Shown here in pieces: positions 45,805 through 58,600 of a stretch of DNA of 64,000 bases. The stretch comes from Onchocerca lupi (lineage: Eukaryota > Nematoda > Chromadorea > Rhabditida > Onchocercidae). Under the pieces are notes generated by a model. The model was not told where the DNA came from and ran no database searches. It worked only from the letters and a program-made list of their open reading frames with translations. A program made the position numbers and the translations under genes. Positions within the stretch are counted from its first letter, which is position 1. Every line of letters begins with the position of its first letter. The DNA lies in NCBI GenBank assembly GCA_028564675.1, contig JAOVVO010000092.1, forward strand, positions 107,841 to 171,840, read 5' to 3'.

Positions 45805-48290
45805 ATGTATGTATTGTTATTATTCTTGACAATATTATCATCAGTGCTATATGCTGCTGGCAGTTTATATTCTACATTTTATATTGATTAAATGACACAT
45901 ATGGGATGTTGCCGATCTTCTTAATCGTGACAAATATTGAATTCTTGTTTCTTGTTCTCAAAACCTCAAATTTGGATAATTAATCTTTATTACAAAATCT
46001 GATAACGCGACAAGACAAGCGACAATAACAAATCAATCATCTCGATAACAGTTCTAATGACAATTCTAATAACGATATCGTGAACAAAGACGATAGAGTA
46101 ATATCCGACCTCGTATAACATATCCCTGAAAAATGATCCTAAGCTCAGGACCTCTTCTTATTTATAGAGAGAGGTTGCTGATAGCGTTTGATCCACAATA
46201 AAGCGCCATTTTCAGCGCATGACAGCGCTTCTTTTTTGGCGTGTAACCTTGACTACAACAAAGAAAAGATGTTACATAGTCATTTGTCTCAAGAATAATG
46301 AAATAAAATCCACACAATAAACAAGCGATACACTTGAAGAACGAAGAAATCACTTATTCTCCGGTATTCTTGTCGATATCAGCCACACATTGATTTTCTT
46401 CTTTTATCCTCGCGATTTCAACGACAGGGGGGGAGTTACAGGCAGATCGATTGCATCGTGATAATTTGACTCTGGCGGTAGTTTCGGAGGTGGGAATCAT
46501 TTTGCTGATCAAAAGGTAAAGTTTGTTTGAGCTTCATACAGTTACTGTAGATGAGAAGAATCTAAACAGATTTATTTATCACATTTTTGACCGCACCTTC
46601 AACAATTAATATCCTCTATGCTTCATCTTGCAAAGCTTTTATAAGTACATTGATGAATTTAGTCGATTTCTGAACCTGCCAAGAATTGATAGTGAATAAA
46701 TTTGCCGAATGATTCTCTTGAAGATGCCAAAATTTGAAACATAGTAGTGAATCGGTGATTTTGATGCACGGAATAATGAATAAGATCTATCTATTTAATC
46801 CTTATTAGGATGTAGTTCCTAAAACATGATTATGTTGTTGACGAAAAAGTATACGGTACAACATTTGGTGATCCAAGAGCTACCAATATTCTCTTCGATA
46901 CAATGAAACTTGATTATATGAAAAGAATTAATGCATTGGACTGCATTTTTTTTAATCATTAGTTAGAAGATCTATGTCACTCAATGTCTAGATTTTTAAT
47001 ATTAAATGGCGAGTATTGTATATTTTCTTCTATTTTTGGAACTTATTTCATTCAGAAACATTCAAAAATTAATGAGATTATTTCGAAGTTGGTTTTCTAA
47101 ATTGCAGTGAAGTTGAATTTTATGCTGAATTCAGTTTTTTCATTTAAAAATTACTCAAAATACGAACTTATGATTAAATGAGTAAAACTTTTAAAAAATC
47201 CTGTTACATTTTCTATCAAATTATGCCGTGATATTTCATAGAGGGGTAAGCTAATTTCATATAGTAGGTGCATATGCAATATTTAGGATTGACAATGCAC
47301 ATTGCATATTCAGTAGGATCACCAATTGCACGAAAGATATTATTTCTTCATTAATTAAAACATAATAATTGTCTATTTCATAAATGCCAATTATTATGCT
47401 AATTTTGTCATTTCGGGAAAATAAATTTAGTCTATTTTCATAGATCTGATATAATTGATTATGTCTTGCAGCTTAACTTTGGAATTGTAAATCAAATAAA
47501 TAGCAAATCAGGATTAACATGTTAACTAAATAAATTACTGTTGAAGTTTTTAAAAATTTTGGACTAAATTAAAATTTTTATAATCGAAAGATGTGTAGAA
47601 AATAAAATTAATGAAAGTTTCGAAGAAAATTATAGGAATTTTGGAGATTTTTATATTCAAATCTTTTGACAATATGATAATTTCATATCAAAAATGAATT
47701 TTTGTTCATTGGTTTTTATAGACGATAATGGGAGGCATGTGTATCGAGGTATCATGGATGATTTGCGTCATCGTAGTGTAGTTCGTACCAGTTATGGTTC
47801 CAATTTGATAGTTGTAATGCTTTGAACGGTTTGAATTGTCTGTCAAAGCTTGAGAACAATCCAAACTTAATCACACATTATTTCTCTTTTCTTTTCGTAT
47901 ATTATAAATGTTAGCGATGTAATGTGAATATGTCACATAGAAAATGACTGCTAATAATTCCAACCTTAAATATCCCTTAAAGGGATATGAATGTGTAAAT
48001 TTAGTGGAAAAATAGGCATATGATAATGATGTCGGTTGGGAATGACTTAATTGATATGCATCTACTGATCTTTTTATTCATTCGTTCTCTTAATTCAATT
48101 TTTACTGAAATTGTCATAATGATGGAATTATACATGTAGAAAAGTAGATTTTACTTTTTTTTTTTTTGAATTTTAAGAAATATTATGAAGGAAGCCATAT
48201 TTTTATGTTTTATTCTAAAGACAATGATAAAGTAAGCCATCGTTCGCGCAAAAATTCGCCAGTGGAATCGATGATGAAGGCGGAAAATTT
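45805..48290 (+). pseudogene. Degraded class 2 lipase paralogue
   Basis: Remnants run in the same order as the intact lipase. Exon 1 begins with an acceptor-like TTTCAG, ATG at 45805 and a signal peptide (VLLLFLTILSSVLYA). It then meets a TAA (45889) with a frameshift before NDTYG, is cut by a solo LTR at 45907-46440, and resumes to SFGGGNHFADQK and a donor at 46516. Exon 2 (46809 to about 46936) has an early TAG but keeps YGTTFGDPRATN and MKLDYMKRIN; its donor is lost. Exon 3 (about 47255-47345) keeps HIAYSVGSPIARK, with the nucleophile Ser intact. Exon 4 is split: a piece with ALNGLNCLSK near 47815 and YYEGSHIFMFYSKDNDK at about 48178-48231. The frame then runs into NSPV-like sequence without an intron. 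Multiple independent lesions make this a pseudogene. Confidence 0.85.
45907..46440 (-). mobile_element. Solo LTR (534 bp) inserted in the lipase pseudogene
   Basis: Read on the minus strand it starts TGTAACTCCCCCC and ends GGCAACA, the TG...CA ends of an LTR. It contains a TATAAATA box (46159-46166) and an AATAAAG signal (45985-45991) in the right order for U3-R-U5. No internal retrotransposon genes flank it, so it is a solo LTR left by recombination. The flanks are GGGA and GGCA, possibly an eroded 4-bp target duplication. The pseudogene exon 1 homology continues on both sides. The C-run start is reminiscent of BEL/Pao LTRs, but the family is not certain. Confidence 0.75.
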
Positions 48291-48400
48291 AAGGTGAATT
48301 TTTGATCGCTCGAATTTTCAATCTAATAAAATTTTTGATTATAAAATGTGATGATAATTTTAACTTGAAGCAGAATTTGGTATTATATATAGTATCTCAT

Positions 48401-48640
48401 CTATATAAATAAAAATGTAAATGCTCCTTGTTTGTCTTTAGCAAATTCCGGAAGTTCTGCACGGATTGCTTTCAAATTTTGATAAAACCTTGCACCGAAT
48501 AGACGCGTGTTTTTATATAAGCATACTTCCTTTTTTCACGTGTCACGTCCGTAACAACTAAAAGTAAGTGAGAGATGGAGTTTATTGACTCCTCCTTCCT
48601 TTTTACTCTAATTTTCCCTCTCTCTCTCCCATCTCTCTGC
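48401..48640 (+). mobile_element. TIR-type dispersed repeat, copy 2 (truncated)
   Basis: Starts at 48401 with the same 23-base terminus as the right end of copy 1 (in inverse). The body shares ggattgctttcaaatttt, gcgtgtttttatataa and acttcctttttt with copies 1 and 3. No right inverted repeat was found; the end given is approximate. Confidence 0.6.
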
Positions 48641-49145
48641 CTATTGCTATCTTATTACATGACTTGAATTTATCCACTGAAAGAAGGAGAAAAATGATAA
48701 AAAGAATTAAAATTCTTTCTGATATGACAGAAAATATAAAAATTTTTGCATTTGTAACGAATCTAAAAAAAATTTTTTTTATATATCTGTCAAATTTTGA
48801 ATTTTTAATTCTTTTTCTTTAATAATTAGCCTAATTTGTTTGAAAACAGGCATCAATTTAACTTACATTTTATTACATTATTTCTAAATATTTCTTAAGA
48901 TCAAGCTTTTTGCTCAATTAATCCTGTCCGACTTTATTTTGATTTAACTTAATTTGATATAAATTTAATGTTAAAATATCAACTCATAATTTTCTCCATT
49001 TTTCCATAGATTAAATATTCAAATCTGTCAGAACTATTGGTGACTTATAATGTAATATGATTGATATTAATTCTTTCTTTTTAAGTTTTATTCATATTAT
49101 ACCTTTATTTGTTTATTTTAATCTATCTGTATATATAAATAAAAT

Positions 49146-49960
49146 CTATATAAATAAAAATGTGAATGTTCCCTGGTACAAATAATAAATCTCCAGAAGT
49201 TCTCTACCAATTGCTTTGACTATGGCTATTCCCTCCAACGTTTTAAGTTATTCATCGATTGTTTGAAATTTTCGCGTTGCATTCGAGTAGGCGCGTGTTT
49301 TTAAATAAATAAGGCGAGTAATTTAAGCTTTTTACTTGTTTTTTGCTTTATGCGAGATGTGATTCGTTTACTTTTTTATTTGTGGGAAATGTTGTTGTGT
49401 CGCAGAAATATCATGATAGTGTATAATGAAATGTTTCCTTCAATCAGTTTGTGAATTATCTCTTCCAATATTAGGCTAATATTACTTCTAATATTAGGTC
49501 GTGTCTTGGATTACCTCTTTGTCGTAAATGTTCATTATTCATTTTGACACAACGTTTCAAGTTTTAACCCATTGATTTGAAATTTCGACACAACGTAACA
49601 TTCGAATATGCACATTGTTTTTGTATAGATACATCTACTTTTTTACCTGTCACACCTGTGACGAATAAAAGTAAGTGAGCGGACTGAATTTATTAAACAC
49701 ACTTACTTTCTGCAAAGTGGACGTGGTCTTCAGTATGCAATGCTCAGCAGGCTCGATAAAGTATGCGCATATTCCAATGCAACGTTCTGTCAAAAATTCA
49801 AAGCAATAGGTAAGCACTTTTCGATATCTAAAATTTTAAATACAGGTAAGACGCGCACTCAAAAACTTTCGAAATTCTAAGATTTTTGAACAAATGAATA
49901 TTGACATTTCTATTTATATAGATTAGGACACGCGAGGCGTGGCCGGCCCCTATAGACTAG
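49146..49960 (+). mobile_element. TIR-type dispersed repeat, copy 3 (longest)
   Basis: Left end CTATATAAATAAAAATGTGA at 49146; the inverted right end lies at 49902-49921. It contains tandem internal blocks around cacaacgtttcaagtt and gaaagtaagtgag-like sequence. The distal tail has a CACGC-GAG-GCGTG hairpin (49929-49941) followed by GGCCGGCCCC and TATAGACTAG, the last shared with copy 1. No ORF. Confidence 0.7.
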
Positions 49961-52634
49961 CTGAATCAGCAACGCGGATCGCGGCCGGGTCCATTAAGTT
50001 GAGATCATAAAAACTTCAAAGTTTATAAATTCATTATTTATGCTGTAAAATCAATATATTATCCAATATTATCAATTACAGTGCTTTTTAAGATATAATG
50101 GCTTTTTCAGCAGTACTGAAGCGACGTATCATAAAAAGCGGAGTTTGGATGAAACCAATTCTTATTAATTATACGGAAAGAATTCTAAATTTCTCCGGAA
50201 AAAAAAACTATCACCATTGAGTGATTATGATTATTTCAATGATTACGTGAGGATTTCAAGACTTTTCAACGTTTACCAATTGCATGTTTTTCTGACTCCG
50301 AAATTTGTTAATCGCTTTCAAACGAAATGACAATAATTATAATTAATCTTCCTCATAACAATTAATAATATTCAACAGTATTCACACCTTAACAAACAAC
50401 GATAACAACTCGGTATTCAGGAATTCGCTACGAATCATTCAGTTATCATGAAAATTGTTTCGAAACAATATAATCTAGTTATTAAACACCGATATTTGAC
50501 ATAATGAGATATTACATATTAAAGCGGCGCATTTTTATGACATGTGCACGTATTGTATTATAAATGTGAAATGTGAAAATATCACGCAAATCTGGAATTT
50601 AACCAAATGACAAAACATGTACCGACCACATTGAAACGTTCGCAAATTCTTTCCTTAGATTATTGATAGATTTTATCGCAACGGTAAAATTTTTCCTTAG
50701 TCATATTAACAAATAATATTTGTGTCAAATAAGTGACAGATTCAAAGATTTATTTCCTAAATGACTTTTGAAAAAAATTTCAAATCAGTGAAAGTTCATC
50801 AAAAGCATTTCAAACCTTCCTAGAAGATAAATTTCTGGTGATTATGAGCAATGTTACTGTTGAAACCTCTTTTTAGTTTGCTAAGAGGTATATCATTTGA
50901 ATATTTATAGCAATTTGTACCGTAACCCAAAATTGCGAGATCATCACTCAATTATGTTTGTCAATTCTAAATGTTTTCTATGAGCATGAGTATGCTATTC
51001 CGCATATTAAGATATATTCTACTAGAAATCTTTTTTTTTTTCGCATCATATATCTGTTAAAACGAAAATGAAAAGAAGTGAAAGAGATCAGTAATTCTAT
51101 GTATGTATGAATTTTAGACTCAAAAGAGTCGGTTTCAGAGTTACCACTTTGGTTATATCTAGTGACAGTATATGCTCATCATAGCTTTTCCACATAGCGT
51201 CCACAAATTTTTGTGGAAATAACCATTCATATATTGAGAGAGTTTTCTTATTTGAAAATTAATTATCACTCTCTCACCAAATGTTGATCGAACAATAAGA
51301 GATACTGAAAAAAGTAATTGTCATCATTAAAAAATTTACAATTAATTTTATCATGCACTGGATAATCACTATATTTTCATCGTGATTTTCCACTTTCCAG
51401 AATCATAAACACCTTAGGTTTGCCAGTTTGCAGTGTATCCATCAATCATATCATTCAATCATGCACTGGCAAAAGATAACGTAAAAAAGGAAAAAAAGAA
51501 ACAATATATGCTGGATGCACTCGGATAAATTTTGTGAAAATTTCAAAGAAAGCTTTCGATTTTAAAAAACGTTTTCATGGATAAACGGATAAACTGAAGA
51601 ACCAGTCAATACTGGACAAAAAGTGAAGCAAAAAAAGAGGAAAAACGATCCATAGCGTCTTATATCACATAACAATAAACACCAGTCTCATACAACATCG
51701 TATTGTCAAAGTTAATCCCGAAGAAAGAGAAAAAAATTTTTTTTTCTGAAAGAACTTCTTGGACTGCACGGCACACATACTGATCAATGAACTTTCGGTA
51801 GATTCAACTTTTCCTTAGCCATTTCGACAATTTTGCCCAACCGAATCCTTCAATCTAAAAGTATTTGAAACGAAATGCTTCAAATCATCATCTACTTATG
51901 ACCGACCCATTATGAGAACAATAAACTAACTAATACTACTACAGCAGCATATAATGAATACAAGAATCTTGAAAGCAACAGCCAAGGGTGACGTGCGACA
52001 TGTCCTTTTCCAACTTCCTAAGAAATGACAAAATAATCCTAATTGAAAATTGAAATGACAAAATTCTTTCCGTAAATGGAAAATATACAAGCGGAAGTTA
52101 CATATCGCACTAACTTAAACCGAGCGATAATAAATAAAACAAAGAAAGGAGCAAAACACTGAAGAATGACATAGGATACAAGAACAGAAAGAAACGTAAA
52201 TTAATCGTTGCGCAAACAAGAAGGAAAGAAGCACTTGCTGGTACACCACAATCGAAAGTTTCGTTTCACATTTTGCATTTAATATGAAATGAAGCTAGAA
52301 TGAATATGAAAACTGTGTGACATGATGAATTATTATCTAGATTACTCTTTAATTAGCTATGTGGTGCAAAGTCTGACTTACGAATTTCAGTCATTAAGAT
52401 TTGTACCCCAGAAAATGGGAAAGGAATATTCGATGCCAATTATCTTACCGAGTAAGATTAATCAGCATCTTTTGTTACTAGAAAAGAAATAATCGGTTTT
52501 TAATTTTCAAAATAAAACCGACAAAAAATTTCTTTTTGACATCAAATTAAGACGTAAAATTAAGAAAGAGTAAATCCAGAAAACAAACAACTAACTGGAA
52601 GAAAAGACTGACTTGTGCAAAGAAATAATGACAA
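49961..52634. other. Gene-free region downstream of eIF4G
   Basis: No ORF or homology is seen. The part nearest 52635 should hold the eIF4G 3' UTR (minus strand). The first 40 bases are GC-rich (CGCG-GAT-CGCG palindrome near 49973) and may still belong to the repeat tail. Confidence 0.5.
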
Positions 52635-55600
52635 CTAGTTGAGCAATGATTGATAGAGATTTTTGCCAAATGATAACTGACATGATTTGAGCTCATTCAT
52701 CAACGAATCTGAATGTAAATCCTTGATTTCATCAAATGCCATTCCTGTCGACGATACCTGCCCATCGCGATCATGTTCTATTTCTACCTATAATCGAGTA
52801 AATAATACTGCTAAAGCTATTTTTCACTAAGAAATAAATTTCATAAAGAAAGAAATAATTCTTCTTGCAAATAAGATCGCAATAAATATGACTGATTTCA
52901 TTTTTCGCTTTTCGATCCAATTAGATCTAATGAACTGGAAAAATTATAACACCTGAAAATAAGAAATATAACATACGAGTCGTTTGAGCACATTGACGAG
53001 AAGGGCGTTTGGCTTCCTTGAATCAGCATCAGCATTCTTGAATGCTTCCTTGAAATCTCCCAGTGATGGTCGAGGACCTTCGAAATGTTGCACTTCACAC
53101 ATTATTGACCAACTTATTACTTCCGCAACACATTCCCATATCCTCATGTTATCTTCCCACAGTTCCATTTCTACCACCTGTGTGCAATAATCTGCGATCC
53201 TGCAAATGCTTGAATAGATTCTAATATCGATGAAAAACTGTTATTTGGAAACAGCAAGTAAAACAGTTAATAGGATTTAATTAAACATACTTTGCTTCTT
53301 TCTCAACTTTTTTATTCATCGAGAAATTAATTCTTTTCAGCAACAGAAATGTCTCAATAAAGTTCAAGTCATTAAACCACACAACTTTGATGATCGATAA
53401 TCATTAAGTCTTTATATCTCATTTATCATCTTAATTATGGTTGCTTCTTTCAATATCGAATATTACCTAAGAAAAAAATACGCAAACAAAAAGTTTTTAA
53501 TAGTGCAAAACAAACCCTCGAAGAGCATGTCCTTTGATATCAGGTCGTTGCATACATCTACATATAACTTGGCCAACATAACGCCTCCGTGGATTTCGTA
53601 TATCTCCATTAGTTTTTTCAACACCTATCTTCATCAACAGTCGAAATGCTTGTCGAACACGACGCAAGTCTGCATTTAATATCCTCTCATCGATCATTAT
53701 TTCCATGATTGCTTGGAATAGCTGCAAGTTAAACATGATGATGCGATATAACGATATACTTAAATAAATGAATTAATATGAAATGGTTACTTGAATATGG
53801 AAACAAAAAAGGAATATACCTGAAATAGCCCAACTTTTCATTTTCTAAATTTTTAATCTTTAATTAAGCAAAACTATATATGAATTTCGGCTTACAATAG
53901 AACTTTCCGATATTGTAAGATAAAGAAAAATTATAATTGTGCAACATTACAGTAAATAACATTATTTTCTGGCTTTCAGATTAAAAAAAAATATCACTTG
54001 TTCAATATTTGTGCAATCGGAAAAATACTCATGTATTTCTCGGTACAATGATCCAAACATTTCCTTCTCATCCAATTCATTTCCTCTGCTAACTTGGGTT
54101 CCGTCTTTTTTTTCATCATCTACAGTTGATGATGGTGGTGATGATGAACCACCAGCTGCTATACCCGCATATCCACGCCTTAATGCGTTAGTGCTTGCAC
54201 TATGCGTTACAGCGCTTGCTGCTGCGATGGCCTAAATGGCAGTTCCAAATGAATTATATTACAGTCAAATGATTAAAGATTTTATTTTCTAATAATGAGA
54301 AGTTAGTAGAAGAAACTTACTGCACTGCGTTCATCGTCTCTAGAATGTTTCCTAGATTCTGACGGTTCTCTGCTAGATGGTTGAGAATTGTCTCTAGAAG
54401 CTAGTGAGCCACGACCTGCTCCACGACCAAGTGTACCACGAGATAACAAAGTCCTATCCATTTGCTGTCCTCCGCCAATCGCACCACCTGCAAATGGAGG
54501 TCGGCGTGCACCAAGTGACTGTGGCTGATCGACCTGTAACAATGCACCTACAAGATATCTACAACTTATATCACAAAGATAATTCAATCAACCATAATTA
54601 CAGTCAGTATTCAGATTCATGACACAAAGTCAGAGAAATCAAATTCGACAGATCTGTTAATTCTAAATAAGTGTAATTATTCATTTAAATTCCTGTAAAG
54701 ATTTTCTTGACATTACTGAAACAAGGGAATTAGTTAATTTCCACCATCAGACAAGCAATCCAAATTGAAATAGCCAAAAGACAGATGACAGAAAATCAAA
54801 AAAACGATTAGTAAATTAACAACATACACTATTTAAAGTTTGATTTTTTCTACTAGCAGTATTAGCAACAAGATTAGCAGCTCCAGCAGCTCGCGCTTTC
54901 TGATCGCGACTTGGCTCACCAACTCTCGATCCGTATTGACGACCATCCTGCGACTGCCTTCCAATCAATACCGGCCTCTGGTTTCGCTTATCCAACGAGG
55001 TACGACCCTCATATCGTTTTTTATTAGCATACTGCAAAAAATTCTTTGAAAATTCAAGCAAAATACGACAATTTTTGAAAAAAAATTTGCAAGGACATTG
55101 TTGTTCACATCGTAAACTTTGAAGAACATACTTGTTCACGTTGTAACCTATTTGCCATTTCTTCCCTTCGAGCTTCATCATGTACTTCTTCTAGAGTTTT
55201 TGGTCCACTTTCAGATGTTCGTGGTACCCATTTATTCTGAAAAAAAGAAATAAAAAGTTTTTTTTTGGACAATTTGAAAAATCCAAATTGATTTAAATCA
55301 ATCAGCATAATGATTCATATATGCTGGATGTAAATGTCGAAAACTACCAGACTATCAGTGGTTTTAGTAAGTCTTTACGAAATCTACACATAAAAGATAT
55401 AGTTAGGAAGTATAAGAACGTGTGGAACTAAAAATTGTAATCTATTATCAAGCTAAGCATAGCTAAATGGGAACAAAAATTTTTATTAGACAAATTTAAG
55501 CTATTTTCATTCTAAGATTAAATGAAAAAGGATTTAGAAACGAACATTTCTAAGATCGATAAGATTAAGGATCAAAAACCGGACGCGATTTGATACTTTT

Positions 55601-58600
55601 GTCGAAACTTCCTTAAGATGTTCGAAATAAAGATTCGTATTAAATTCCTCATGTTTTTGTACTTCCTGAGGATGATCTTGCAGTGCACTCTGCACATGTG
55701 AATCCGATGATCCTGACTGATAATTTGCATGTTGCTGTTGCTGAAACTGACGATCAGCCAACTTGCCTACCGATTCAAGCATTTTGACCGCACATTCTAT
55801 ACTTTCTTCATCACCATCCTATAAAAAATATCAATATTTGATAGATATATCGCCATTCACAGTAATTTTGGAATGTTTTTAAATTAGAATGCATCAAAAG
55901 ATCTACAGTCAAGTAGCAAGTTAGAAAACGAATTGGCAATGGCCATGATATTAAAGAATTCTAACCATCTTCAAATTAAACTAGTAAATTTTTATTTTAA
56001 ATCAATTTCGTATATGCTCTCAAATATTAACCGGTGATTCACTATGATTTTTAAGCAAATGCAATTATTTAAAATCAACAAATTTCGTATATGTTCTCAA
56101 ATACTAACCGGTGATTCACTATGATTTTTGAGCAAATGCACTATACACCAATTCAAAATCCGTGGTACTATCAATTCATGTCTAAATAGTTGTCCAATAA
56201 ATCCTATATTGCCTAACATTCGTCGCCGTTCTCGTGCTTCCATTTCCATCAGTTCTATCTTTAATTCTCGTTTCTTTTTCTCCTGCAAAAAATGAAGCTG
56301 ATTCCAAACGAGAATATGGTGGAATATTTCGCTCACCTACATGACTCATAAATATATTAAAATTTTGTTATAAACATAGTTGCTGTGATCAGTTTTTCCT
56401 CCATTAATTTAAATAAGTTTCGAAAAATCTCTAAACCAGATAAAATATGAGAGTTAATCATATTAAGCGCAATGCTCTTTTTTTTTTTTTTTTTTTTTTT
56501 TTTGGTGAACTGAAGGTCAGCCGGAGTTATCTTTGAACACTATGATTTTGGGCTTGCATACTATGAGCATTCGTTCTTTGTTGAGCAAAAAGTATGACAC
56601 TTTGTGATATACATCCATAAAAATGCTTTCATTTTCTGCAAGACCGAAATCATTTTTTATAGGCATGATTCTAACTTTCGAGCTATTAATTTTATTCGTA
56701 GCTATTCAGTGTATTAATAAAATGTCGTGCTATAAAAATAGTATAAAAGAAAACATATAATATAAAAAAAAAAAAGAAAAAAAATAGTATAAAAAACGTC
56801 ATTTTCAAATTTGATTTATACTTGTCCTCCTTTACTCAAATCCGTTCTTTCGTTACTATATTAATCTTCTCTTGCTCTTTAATACTTTCATTATTATTTA
56901 AAATTTACAGATGAATTAAAAATACAAATAACATGCTTACATCAGTTTCTTTCTCCATTTCAGTTTTCTTATTGTTGATTTCAGACATCCGTTTCTCTTC
57001 GAAAGTATTCTGACATCGAGTCAATAATGCACTTCGAAATTTTGATTTATCCTTTGATTCTTTCGATTCTTTTACCACTTGCATTTTGCAAAGGTCACTT
57101 AAACATATTCTATCTTTTTCTACTAATTTTTAGTTTTATTAAACTTTTCACAAGTTTATATTTTTTTATTTGTAGCGAAATACAAAAAGCACATACGAAA
57201 AATTCATGAAGATATCTTTCTTATCTCAACTTATCCTTTTGCAACTGATTCTGATTTTGAGTTTACATTTTAAGCAATTCCAAAGAACAAGTTGAGAAAT
57301 TTAAAGAAAAAAAAAAAGAATACAACTAGTTATAAAATCGCAAACTTAATAATTTTCACTAAATTCATAACATCCCTAACACTTTTTGCCTTTTCAATCG
57401 ACTTGATTTATTGTTGTTTTAGAGAAATGAATATTATATTTCAAATGAAGAGTCAGAAAACTCACCTATAGAGAGCACAAAAATTCGGTTCTTCAACAGC
57501 CTTATCGAAGATAATGTTAATCACTTCACCCATTTGTTCCTTGTTTTTATAAACTTCAAAACGTAAGAAATCTCGTGATAGTTCATCGAATGTTGATGGC
57601 GTTAATTTATTTAATAAACTGCGCACATTCTTATATAATTTCTGTAACAGATTACCTTGTAATCAAATGAAATATATTGTTCGAACAAAATTGCATAAAT
57701 TAAGTCTGTCATGTAGGAATACCTGTCAATAGAAAATATAAAAGAAGCTATGCAAAGCTTCATAATATTCTTTATCAAACGATAACCAGCATCATTTGAT
57801 AGCAACAATTCTTCTAAATTAAAAGGGAATCTCCTTCATTTTTACCTGATTAGCATCAATATTTCTTTCTGGCTTCCATGCATTTTCAGCTTTATGTAAT
57901 TTCACCGGTTCACGATTAGGTCGATCAATGGATGGCCGATTTACAGCTGACTAAAATCAGCATGAATATAAATTGTACGAGTGTTAAAGTTAAACATCAA
58001 AATAATGCACGATCAGTAAAATAGAACTGGAAAATAAAATTAATTACGAACCCTTTTCCGATCACGCTCACGTTGATTTGAATGTGCCCTATCGCTAAGT
58101 CTTCCATGATACTAGAATATATAGATTAATTCGATACATAAAATTATCATGCATTTTTGTAGCATATAATCTTTTAAAATATCAATAAAATCTGTTGGGA
58201 TGTCGTGACTCAACTTCTTGTAATTTCCGGGTTCTCCCCTCGTTTTTTTACCAGCGCAAAAAAATCCGAGAAAGGTACACATGACTTTTCATTGATAAAA
58301 GGATTATCAATTCCACCTTAATTTTTTATATTTGGTAACATTCGATTAAAGAAAATAATTATTAAAGAACAAACTGCTTTCGGTTTTGATTGACTTTTAT
58401 CTACCCAACCGGGTATAAATCGAGCACCAGGACCAGATGCACCATCGAAACGACGCTAAAAAGCAGATGAATAAAATGACTAATAAACACTTTTTTTTAA
58501 AGATATTTAATATTTAAAAGTCTGCTCAATTAGTACAACACGTCATGTACCATATAGATTACCTTATCAGGACAAAAAAAAAAGTGCTCAACATATCAAA

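Noticed and set aside
46162..46353. 63-codon minus-strand ORF
   Set aside because: Lies wholly inside the solo LTR and has no retroelement protein features.
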